In this document: positions 1 through 6,134 of the stretch, in pieces
Position numbering within the stretch: position 1 is the stretch's first letter
Layout: each line of letters opens with the position of its first letter
Source of the DNA: Anaerolineae bacterium
GTDB lineage: Bacteria; Chloroflexota; Anaerolineae; E26-bin7
Assembly (NCBI GenBank): GCA_029933115.1
Contig: JAOZOT010000109.1
Span: 1 to 9,838 of the forward strand
Direction of reading: 5' to 3'
Length of the DNA stretch: 9,838 bases
Position numbers and translations under genes: made by a program
Notes under the pieces: model-generated
What the model was told of the DNA's origin: nothing
The model's database searches: none
What the model saw: the letters and a program-made list of their open reading frames with translations, nothing else

Positions 1-32
1 TCGGCGTCAAATCGCGCTTTTTGAGCATCGGG

Positions 33-105
33 GCGACTCCAGTCGCTTTTCACCACCTCGAACGGCTAAAGCCGTCACTACAAACGAAAATGCCGGTGTC
101 CAGTA
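33..105 (+). repeat. REP-like palindromic repeat, copy 1
   Basis: This 73-base element matches 1161-1233 at 62 of 73 positions without gaps. It holds two short inverted repeats: GCGACTCCAGTCGC (6-base arms, one arm position differing between the copies only in the loop) and CGGCTAAAGCCG (5-base arms). It then runs through a conserved TGTCCAGTA tail. It ends 12 bases before the GGAGGA ribosome binding site of the channel gene. The shape resembles REP/BIME-type dispersed repeats. Whether it occurs elsewhere in the genome cannot be seen here. Confidence 0.75.
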
Positions 106-130
106 GAGTTACCGCTTGGAGGATTGATTT

Positions 131-958
131 ATGGAAGGCGTCAACATCAACTGGGGAGCATTGTTCAAACCAGAATACGGCTGGCGGATTTTGGAAGTCG
201 CCATCACCTGGGTGATAGTCTGGCTTCTGGTCCGCTATCTATCCCGCCTGTTGGAACGTCTTGACGAGCGGGTCAAAAGCGTAGACATTGACACCCGCGA
301 CATGAAGACGCTAGACAAGTTGTTGGACTATTTTTTCATCGCCATCGGCATCCTGGTGACGGTTGCCATCTTTAATCTGACCTCGGTGCTCTATAGTATG
401 CTGACCGCCGCCGGAATAGTTACGATCATCATCGGCTTTGCCGTTCGCGATGTGGCCGCCAATTTCATCTCGGGCATTTTTATCCTGTTAGACCAGCCTT
501 TCGTGTACGGCGATTCTGTCAAGATCGGCGAGTTCAGTGGGACAGTGCAGCGCATCTCCCTGCGTTCCACCGAAATCGTCACTTTTGATGGGCCAATCGT
601 CTCCATGCCCAATAGCATAGTAGCGACTACTCCGGTCGTCAATTACTCTATCAACAAGGAACGCCGGGTCAACCTGACGGTGGCCATCTCCCAGGAGACC
701 GATTTGCGAGCGGCCATCGAGACCCTGCGCCGGTTGGCCGAGAAGGAGGAGCGGCGTATCCCGGAGAAGGACATCTCCCTCTTTGTGTCCGATGTGCGCG
801 ATGGAGCCATCATTCTGACTGTTATGTTCTATACCCCCGCCACTGTGTGGGCCGCTGTCACCAACGACCTGCGCCGCTCCATCGTCGAGGAGTTCAAAAA
901 GCGAGGCCTGGAACTGGCTATGCCCGTATACAAGAGCTACAACGTCACCGTCAACTAA
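131..958 (+). CDS. MscS-family mechanosensitive ion channel
   Basis: Probable small-conductance mechanosensitive channel, which opens under membrane tension to release solutes during osmotic downshock. The 275-residue protein has a first membrane segment near residues 20-40 (IVWLLVRYLSRLL flank) and further ones around 68-90 and 92-125. The third contains AAGIVTIIIGFAVRDVAANF, the pore-lining helix of the family, followed by the typical ISGIFILLDQPFVYGDSV linker into the cytoplasmic beta domain (GEFSGTVQRISLRST, then VSMPNS). The length matches the compact MscS of about 280 residues. The ATG at 131 has GGAGGA at 118-123 with 7-base spacing, so the start is well supported. A palindromic repeat lies directly upstream. 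The gene seems to stand alone, because about 300 bases separate it from the next gene on the same strand. Confidence 0.93.
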   Translation: MEGVNINWGALFKPEYGWRILEVAITWVIVWLLVRYLSRLLERLDERVKSVDIDTRDMKTLDKLLDYFFIAIGILVTVAIFNLTSVLYSMLTAAGIVTIIIGFAVRDVAANFISGIFILLDQPFVYGDSVKIGEFSGTVQRISLRSTEIVTFDGPIVSMPNSIVATTPVVNYSINKERRVNLTVAISQETDLRAAIETLRRLAEKEERRIPEKDISLFVSDVRDGAIILTVMFYTPATVWAAVTNDLRRSIVEEFKKRGLELAMPVYKSYNVTVN

Positions 959-1160
959 GACTGCTCATCAATCCACAGTTGCAAGCCACCCAAGACCCAA
1001 CTAGGCGAGCCTGCATGTAAGCGTGGGCAGGTGGTCAAGTGAGACACGCCCAACTACAGAGCTACCACTCAACTAAAACACTGGAGTCTGGCGAATTTTG
1101 AATACCACCATATCTTGCAAACAAGCTGCATATAACCCCAAGATGTAGTGGTTCGTAGTG
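959..1160. other. Intergenic stretch without a recognisable gene
   Basis: Between the channel gene and the second repeat copy I see no convincing reading frame, no strong terminator hairpin with a T-run, and no clear -35/-10 pair. Short open frames here are shadows or lack ribosome binding sites. The promoter of the following three-gene set should lie in this stretch or within the repeat, but I cannot place it. Confidence 0.5.
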
Positions 1161-1233
1161 GCGACTTCAGTCGCTTTTCGCTATTCTGAACGGCTAAAGC
1201 CGTCACTACGAGCAAAAACGCCGGTGTCCAGTA
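1161..1233 (+). repeat. REP-like palindromic repeat, copy 2
   Basis: Second copy of the element at 33-105, in the same orientation. It keeps GCGACTTCAGTCGC and CGGCTAAAGCCG palindromes and the TGTCCAGTA tail. Most differences fall in the spacer between the two palindromes and in the short AT-rich part after the second. It ends about 9 bases before the AGAAGGAGG ribosome binding site of the MaoC gene, the same placement as copy 1 relative to its gene. Confidence 0.75.
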
Positions 1234-1254
1234 AAACAAAAGAAGGAGGATGAC

Positions 1255-1731
1255 ATGACTGAACAGGTTGGTTACACCCCCCGGGGTATGTACTTCGAGG
1301 AATTTGAGGTCGGCTACGAAGTGGTCAGTGCTGCCCGGACGATCACCGAGACGGATGTCGTCAGCTTTGCTGCCCTCACCGGCGATTGGAACCAGATCCA
1401 CGTCAACGCTGAGTACGCCAAGAAGACCATCTTTGGCCGGCGCGTGGCTCACGGTCTGCTGGGCCTTTCCATCGCCGCCGGCCTGGGAGCACAGTTGGGC
1501 TTCATTGAAGAAACGGTGCTGGCCTTCCGTGGCCTGGAATGGAAATTCAGCGCCCCCATCTTCATCGGCGACACCATCCACCTCAAAGCCAAGGTCAAGG
1601 AGAAGAAGGAACTGAAAAAGCTGGGAGGGGGCAGCGTCATCTTCGAGATGCGCCTGCTCAACCAGGACGGAAAGATCGTCCAGAAGGGCAAGTGGGAGGT
1701 GCTGATCAAAAGCAAGGGAGCTTTGCCGTGA
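1255..1731 (+). CDS. MaoC-like (R)-specific enoyl-CoA hydratase
   Basis: A 158-residue hot-dog-fold protein of the MaoC dehydratase family, expected to hydrate trans-2-enoyl-CoA to (R)-3-hydroxyacyl-CoA or do the reverse dehydration in the cytoplasm. The family's catalytic Asp-x4-His is present as D44 and H49 in LTGDWNQIHVN, followed by the usual FGRRVAHGLL segment (60-69). The length fits single-domain hydratases (about 140-160 residues). The start is firm: ATG at 1255 with AAGGAGG at 1243-1249. Its TGA overlaps the GTG of the next gene (GTGA, 1728-1731), so the two are almost certainly co-transcribed and probably translationally coupled. The exact acyl-CoA substrate cannot be told. No other fatty-acid or polyhydroxyalkanoate gene is in view. 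Confidence 0.9.
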   Translation: MTEQVGYTPRGMYFEEFEVGYEVVSAARTITETDVVSFAALTGDWNQIHVNAEYAKKTIFGRRVAHGLLGLSIAAGLGAQLGFIEETVLAFRGLEWKFSAPIFIGDTIHLKAKVKEKKELKKLGGGSVIFEMRLLNQDGKIVQKGKWEVLIKSKGALP

Positions 1732-3314
1732 ACAAGACCGTCACCATTATCTTAGCCATAACCTTGATGGTCATCGTGATGACCATCAGCGTGATCCTGT
1801 TCTTCACCGGCGCCGCCCCCCGCGAGAAGTGGGATTTCCAGGAGGTTTGGAAAGCCTATTTTCCGGGAGCAGAGAGTGCAAAGATCATTGACCTGACGGG
1901 CGACAAGGTCAAGGACGTCTTTTTGCAGAGCGAAAGCGAAGTGGCTATTTTTGACGCCCAGGGACAGAAAATCTGGTCTAATATCTACCAGTCGCCGGCC
2001 ACGACAATGGGCGATTTCAACGGCGACGGCACCGACGACTTTGTGGTCATTTACCGGCCTGAAGAAGAATCGGTGAGGGCTACAGCCTATACCGGGCAGG
2101 GACAGGAGCTGTGGAGTCGAGCTCTGCCCAATTTTTGGGAGCCCTCACGGGCCACCTCCGTTGATTTCGAGGGGGACGGGGTGCGGGAGATAGTGGCCGG
2201 CGACATAAGCGGCCATCTGGTCTGCCTCTCCAGCCAAGGCGAGATCCTATGGGAATACCAACTCTCCGGCCCGCTCTCTGTCTCCAGTGAAGAAGCTTAC
2301 GTCCGTGGCCTGGACGATGTCCCACTGGCCGGGACGACGGCCGTGGCTGCTGCCAACTACGCCGGCCAGATTGTCCTGCTGGACGGAAGGGGACAGGCAC
2401 TGTGGAAGGTGGAGAATTTCCCGGAGCAACTGCGCCGCCTGCGAGCCTATGACCTGGACGGCGATGGCCGCAGCGAGGTGATAGTGGGAGGCAAGTACGG
2501 CGTAATCTGGAGCCTGAGCAGTGACGAAGGCAAACAACTCTGGTCGCAGGGTATCGGCCAACGGGTGCAGGAGATACGAAGCGTCGAGGTGGACGGTAAT
2601 CCGGCTACTACAGAGGTGGCGGTGGGAGGCAAGATCGGCGCGCTGGTGGTCTACAATTACCAGGGGCAGAGGTTGCTGAGCGCTTCACCCGGTGGCAAGG
2701 TGAACGAGATTGCCACCATAGACCTGGACGATGATGGCCGCGACGAAATATTGGTGGGCACCAACGAAGGGAAGCTGGTCATCTACGATCACCAGGGCAA
2801 TAGCTTGCAAAGCAAGATTTTCACCGGTGAAATAACCCGCCTGGACGCCGGCAAGCTGACCGATGAGGACCAATTTGTGGTGGCCACCGGGAAACAGGTG
2901 TCTCTCCTGCAAATGGCATTGATCAAGGCGCCCTTCTGGTACAACACCCTGGTGGCCGGGTTCATCGCCTGCCTGGCCATTGCCGCCGGAGCCTGGGCCA
3001 TCACCAACATTGCTCCGGCTCCCAAGCTGCAATACAGCGCCGAGGACATGACCATCGAGGGCCTGCGGGCCAAGCGCAAGATGTACCTGGAAAGCCTACA
3101 CGAACTGAAGAAGGCTCACCAGACTGGTCAGGTCCCAACCGAATCCTACCTGGCCCGCAGCAAAGAGTTGCGCGAGCAGATAGCCCTGGCCGAAGCTGAG
3201 ATGATGAAGCTGGGCGCTTCCATCAAGCCTGAGATGATGAAGTGCCCCAATTGCGGCGGCAGCATCGAGCTAGGCTCAGACAAGTGCGAATACTGTGGTC
3301 AGACGGTGATATAA
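1728..3314 (+). CDS. Membrane-anchored seven-repeat beta-propeller protein with cytoplasmic zinc ribbon
   Basis: No named family is recognised. The 528-residue protein starts at GTG 1728, with GGGAG at 1716-1720 and the GTGA overlap with the MaoC gene; an upstream in-frame ATG at 1539 lies inside the MaoC gene and is unlikely. A membrane anchor spans residues 5-27. Residues 50-400 carry FG-GAP/VCBS-like acidic loops (DLTGDK, DFNGDG, DFEGDG, DLDGDG, DLDDDG). They also carry about seven G-Q-x-x-W-type blade motifs near 79, 125, 171, 222, 268, 313 and 358, spaced 44-51 residues, which suggests a seven-bladed propeller. A second membrane helix covers 406-428. After it come a charged, probably coiled-coil segment (440-498) and a C-terminal zinc ribbon with Cys506, 509, 520 and 523. 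I infer an extracytoplasmic sensing or binding propeller joined to an intracellular zinc-binding tail. Confidence 0.82.
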   Translation: MNKTVTIILAITLMVIVMTISVILFFTGAAPREKWDFQEVWKAYFPGAESAKIIDLTGDKVKDVFLQSESEVAIFDAQGQKIWSNIYQSPATTMGDFNGDGTDDFVVIYRPEEESVRATAYTGQGQELWSRALPNFWEPSRATSVDFEGDGVREIVAGDISGHLVCLSSQGEILWEYQLSGPLSVSSEEAYVRGLDDVPLAGTTAVAAANYAGQIVLLDGRGQALWKVENFPEQLRRLRAYDLDGDGRSEVIVGGKYGVIWSLSSDEGKQLWSQGIGQRVQEIRSVEVDGNPATTEVAVGGKIGALVVYNYQGQRLLSASPGGKVNEIATIDLDDDGRDEILVGTNEGKLVIYDHQGNSLQSKIFTGEITRLDAGKLTDEDQFVVATGKQVSLLQMALIKAPFWYNTLVAGFIACLAIAAGAWAITNIAPAPKLQYSAEDMTIEGLRAKRKMYLESLHELKKAHQTGQVPTESYLARSKELREQIALAEAEMMKLGASIKPEMMKCPNCGGSIELGSDKCEYCGQTVI

Positions 3315-3339
3315 GGGGATGACCACCGACGGGAGAGAT

Positions 3340-4059
3340 ATGACCGATTTCCAGAGCGTCAAAACCGTAGCCGTATTAACGGGGGCGGGCGTTTCCGCCG
3401 AGAGCGGCGTGCCCACCTTTCGGGGCAAAGACGGGCTGTGGCGTCAATATCGAGTCGAGGACCTGGCCACCCCTGAGGCCTTCCACCGCAATCCTGCCCT
3501 GGTCTGGGAATGGTACGATTGGCGGAGGGAGTTGATTGCCAATTGCCAACCTAACCAGGCCCACCTGACCCTGGCAGAGATGGAGAAGGCACTGCCCGAC
3601 TTTACCCTCATCACTCAGAACGTGGACGGATTACATCGGCGGGCCGGCAGCCAGAAGGTGGTCGAGCTTCACGGCAACCTCTGGGATGTGCGCTGCGTGG
3701 CCGAAGGAACGGTGCGTGAGTACCGCCGGGTTCCTCTGCCGGAGATTCCGCCCCGTTGCCAATGTGGGGCACTCCTACGGCCAAACGTAGTCTGGTTTGG
3801 GGAGCCGCTGCCCGCCGAAGCCATCGCTGCTGCCCAGGAAGCCGCCACGAGTTGTGACCTGATGCTGGTCATCGGCACCTCGGGCGTGGTGCACCCGGCA
3901 GCCTCTTTACCCTTCTGGGCCAAGCAGGGGGGAGCCTATCTGATAGAAATCAACGTACAGCGCACCCCCATCTCTACCTACGCCGACGAGGTGATCCTGG
4001 GGCCGGCTGCGGTGGAGGTGCCCAGGCTGTGGGCCAAATGGCGCCAAGCTGTGGAGTGA
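3340..4059 (+). CDS. cobB: Sir2-family NAD-dependent protein deacylase, class III type
   Basis: Sirtuins remove acyl groups from lysine using NAD+. The 239-residue protein has GAGVSAESGVPTFRG (15-29), QNVD (93-96), catalytic His111 in HGNL, VVWFGE (150-155) and GTSGVV (179-184). Tyr59 and Arg62 in WYDWRR match the Tyr-x-x-Arg pair that binds succinyl and malonyl groups in Sirt5/CobB-type class III enzymes, so desuccinylase/demalonylase activity is likely. The zinc site is reduced: Cys119, Cys140 and Cys142 are present, but the usual second Cys of the first pair is absent, as I recall also for E. coli CobB. I chose ATG 3340, with GGGAG at 3331-3335. An in-frame ATG at 3319 lies only 4 bases after the previous stop, and its AAGGGG is too close. 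It is the last gene of the plus-strand set. Confidence 0.93.
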   Translation: MTDFQSVKTVAVLTGAGVSAESGVPTFRGKDGLWRQYRVEDLATPEAFHRNPALVWEWYDWRRELIANCQPNQAHLTLAEMEKALPDFTLITQNVDGLHRRAGSQKVVELHGNLWDVRCVAEGTVREYRRVPLPEIPPRCQCGALLRPNVVWFGEPLPAEAIAAAQEAATSCDLMLVIGTSGVVHPAASLPFWAKQGGAYLIEINVQRTPISTYADEVILGPAAVEVPRLWAKWRQAVE

Positions 4060-4068
4060 GCGCTCACT
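4055..4068. other. 14-base perfect palindrome spanning two convergent stop codons
   Basis: AGTGAGCGCTCACT is its own reverse complement and contains the TGA of the sirtuin gene (4057-4059) and, on the other strand, the TGA of the RsfS gene (4066-4064). The two genes end 4 bases apart, and there is no T-rich terminator between them. It may only reflect two similar gene ends meeting, or be a weak bidirectional hairpin. Confidence 0.5.
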
Positions 4069-4432
4069 GTACCCGGACCACCATCGTCGCCTCGCTCCAC
4101 AGCTTCTCCAGGCTGTAGTACTCACGCAGACTAGGGGCGAAAATATGGACGATCACACTGCCATAGTCAACTAGCACCCACCCCGAAGAAGGGACTCCTT
4201 CAACGTTCAAAGGTATAACTCCAGCTTCCTTCTTCACCTTCTCCAGGATTTCGTCCAATATAGCCTTGACCTGACGTTCGCCGGCTCCATTGCAGATGAC
4301 GAAATAGTCAGCCAGCAAGGAGACCCGGCGGATGTCCAACAAAACGATGTCGGAGCCCTTTTTGTCGGCTATGAGCTCAACTATTCCCCTGGCCAGCTCA
4401 GAAGAATCTGGCTCCTCGGTTCCTACGCTCAG
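4064..4432 (-). CDS. rsfS: Ribosomal silencing factor RsfS (Iojap family)
   Basis: RsfS binds ribosomal protein uL14 on the large subunit and blocks subunit joining when nutrients are short. The family core is clear: IVELIADKKGSDIVLLDIR, then LADYFVICNGAGERQVKAI, and SSGWVLVDYGSVIVHIFAP with REYYSLEKLW near the end, the typical RsfS pattern. No ATG, GTG or TTG lies at the expected position. A CTG at 4432-4430 gives a normal 122-residue protein, with GAGGGGG at 4446-4440 and 7-base spacing, so I take it as the start. The in-frame upstream ATG at 4549 lies deep inside the GGDEF gene. The GGDEF stop (4439-4437) ends 4 bases before the CTG, implying co-transcription and possible translational coupling. 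Family identity is firm; the start is inferred. Confidence 0.88.
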   Translation of the reverse strand: MSVGTEEPDSSELARGIVELIADKKGSDIVLLDIRRVSLLADYFVICNGAGERQVKAILDEILEKVKKEAGVIPLNVEGVPSSGWVLVDYGSVIVHIFAPSLREYYSLEKLWSEATMVVRVQ

Positions 4433-4436
4433 AAAT

Positions 4437-6032
4437 CTACCCCCTCTTTGCGTTGGTTTCTGCCCCAACCACGTCTGGGGCGCCGAACTGGCAAACTCGG
4501 TTGCCGCCTTTCCGCTTGGCAGAGTACATGGCTTGGTCGGCGGCATCAATCAGACTGGAAGCATCGCCAGCGTCCACAGGAAAAGTGGCAACTCCCAGGC
4601 TGGCAGTAACTCCCGGCAAGTTGTGTTTGCTGAGTTCGACCGCAGTCATCTCTTCTATCCAGCGACAAATCTGCTCGGCGGCTTCGGCCGCTTCTTCCTT
4701 GTCAGCCTTTGGCAGGATGATCACGAACTCATCGCCACCGTACCGGGCCGCCATCCCTTCCCACTGGCGGGCGCCTTTGGCCAAAGCCTGAGCGACGCTT
4801 TTCAGCACCAGGTCTCCCTGCTGATGGCCATAAGTGTCGTTGTACTTCTTGAATTTGTCCACCTCTACCATGAGCAGGGACACGGTCTGTGATAACTCCT
4901 TGGCCGTACTCAGCTTCTGACGCAGGCTCTCCTGAAAGTAACGGTGGTTGAAGAGGTCTGTCAGCCCGTCCAGATTGGCCATTCTCTGCACCCTGTTATG
5001 CAACCGGCTGTTTTCAATGGCCAGCACAGCCGAACTGGCCAGGCCGGCAAGCATGTCGAGGTCGCTTTCCTCAATGGGCTCATTATGGTCGTAGTCAACA
5101 ACCAATACGCCAATGGGCTCCTCAGCCCCCTGCAAGGGCACGATAATCCATTGGTGCGGTTCTTGCCCTTCCAGAGGCGCACTCTCTCCTTGGGGAGCCG
5201 TTACGGTAAAGGGCTTTGTTCTCTTCAAAGCAGTAGCGAACATCTCTTCGGTAAGCTGGAAGGGCGGCAACAGGGCCTCAAGAGGGCTGCGGTGAGGGCG
5301 AGAGCTCCGGACGCTAAAGAAACTTTCTTCCAATTCCTGGCTTTTTGGCTTGGCCAGGAAAAGGGCAGCGCGGTTAAAGCCCAACACCCGGGTAGATACG
5401 TCAACGATGTTACACAACACATCGCCGGAGCGTAGGCTATGGACGGCGCTGCTGACTTCTTGGAGGATGGATAGTTCGTTGACCTTTCGTTCCAGGCGCT
5501 TCTCTTTGAGCTCCTTGTCCAACTGCCACCGTCTGACCCGATGAGCGAAATAGCCGAGTAGGGTAGCAGCCAGCAATACCAGGGCACAAGGGGCGAGGAA
5601 CTGAGAAGTAGGGCTGAACGGTCGGCCGCTTACCAGGAGAACCGCCCCGTACAGAAGGCAATCCACCAGCCCCATAAGGACAGTCTCGATAAATCCAAAT
5701 CGCATGGCTGCGGTGAGAAGAGAGAACAGATAGATGGGCGCATATTCGTTCATCAAGCTTCCATAGGCGGAAATGTACACTGAGAGAAGGATAGCGTCAA
5801 TGATAGAGGTGACGTAACTCAGAGAGATGCTGTAGCTCCGGCGGAAGAGGATATAGCCCACCAGAGCATTATACAGGATACCGACAAGGACCACCGTCCA
5901 GGCGACGAGGGAATTCATCTGCACGTCGTCCGCTATGGGAATAAGGAAAATGCCACCGATAATAGCGATCCAGCGCAGCAGAAAGATGTCTTTTTCTATT
6001 TCGCTAATGTCTTTATAAGAAATGAGGTTCAT
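4437..6032 (-). CDS. Membrane GAF-GGDEF diguanylate cyclase
   Basis: Expected to make cyclic di-GMP from two GTP. The 531-residue protein has about six membrane helices (near residues 18-34, 42-63, 72-91, 97-120, 121-136 and 145-163), then a charged coiled-coil linker (167-200), a GAF-like sensor domain (about 200-345) and a GGDEF domain (about 352-515). The active-site motif is intact (RYGGDEF, 430-436), as are FKKYNDTYGHQQGD and LGVATFP. Two departures are visible. The metal-site Asp of the usual D-x-D is Glu390, and the inhibitory RxxD site before GGDEF is not recognisable (RQWE at 422-425, offset by one residue). I chose ATG 6032. A TTG at 6116 would extend the protein by 28 residues across a candidate promoter. 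It follows the HD-GYP gene on the same strand and runs into rsfS. Confidence 0.9.
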   Translation of the reverse strand: MNLISYKDISEIEKDIFLLRWIAIIGGIFLIPIADDVQMNSLVAWTVVLVGILYNALVGYILFRRSYSISLSYVTSIIDAILLSVYISAYGSLMNEYAPIYLFSLLTAAMRFGFIETVLMGLVDCLLYGAVLLVSGRPFSPTSQFLAPCALVLLAATLLGYFAHRVRRWQLDKELKEKRLERKVNELSILQEVSSAVHSLRSGDVLCNIVDVSTRVLGFNRAALFLAKPKSQELEESFFSVRSSRPHRSPLEALLPPFQLTEEMFATALKRTKPFTVTAPQGESAPLEGQEPHQWIIVPLQGAEEPIGVLVVDYDHNEPIEESDLDMLAGLASSAVLAIENSRLHNRVQRMANLDGLTDLFNHRYFQESLRQKLSTAKELSQTVSLLMVEVDKFKKYNDTYGHQQGDLVLKSVAQALAKGARQWEGMAARYGGDEFVIILPKADKEEAAEAAEQICRWIEEMTAVELSKHNLPGVTASLGVATFPVDAGDASSLIDAADQAMYSAKRKGGNRVCQFGAPDVVGAETNAKRG

Positions 6033-6065
6033 GGCTTCTTTCCCAAGCTGATAGCTCTGACCGCG

Positions 6066-6094
6066 GTTATACAGATTGTCCCATTTCTCCCCAA
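6066..6094 (-). promoter_or_regulatory. Candidate promoter for the GGDEF gene
   Basis: On the minus strand TTGGGG (6094-6089) and TATAAC (6071-6066) are separated by 17 bases. A start about 7 bases further on would give a leader of roughly 27 bases to the ATG at 6032. The -35 match is weak, so this may be only an internal promoter supplementing readthrough from the HD-GYP gene, or chance. Confidence 0.3.
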
Positions 6095-6134
6095 GTGGTG
6101 CGCGCAACAAACCCAAATTGTGGTCCGCCGAGTC

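Noticed and set aside
1539..1727. Possible upstream ATG start for the beta-propeller protein
   Set aside because: The extra 63 residues lie inside the MaoC gene in another frame and are Arg/Gln/Pro-rich. GTG 1728 has a ribosome site and is followed at once by a membrane anchor.
4433..4549. ATG start extending RsfS
   Set aside because: It would add 39 residues overlapping the conserved end of the GGDEF domain; family length fits the CTG start.
4944..5435. Plus-strand open frames across the GGDEF gene
   Set aside because: They are shadows of a clear coding gene on the other strand.
6033..6116. TTG start extending the GGDEF protein by 28 residues
   Set aside because: There is no ribosome site before it, the extension has no membrane or domain character, and it covers a candidate promoter.
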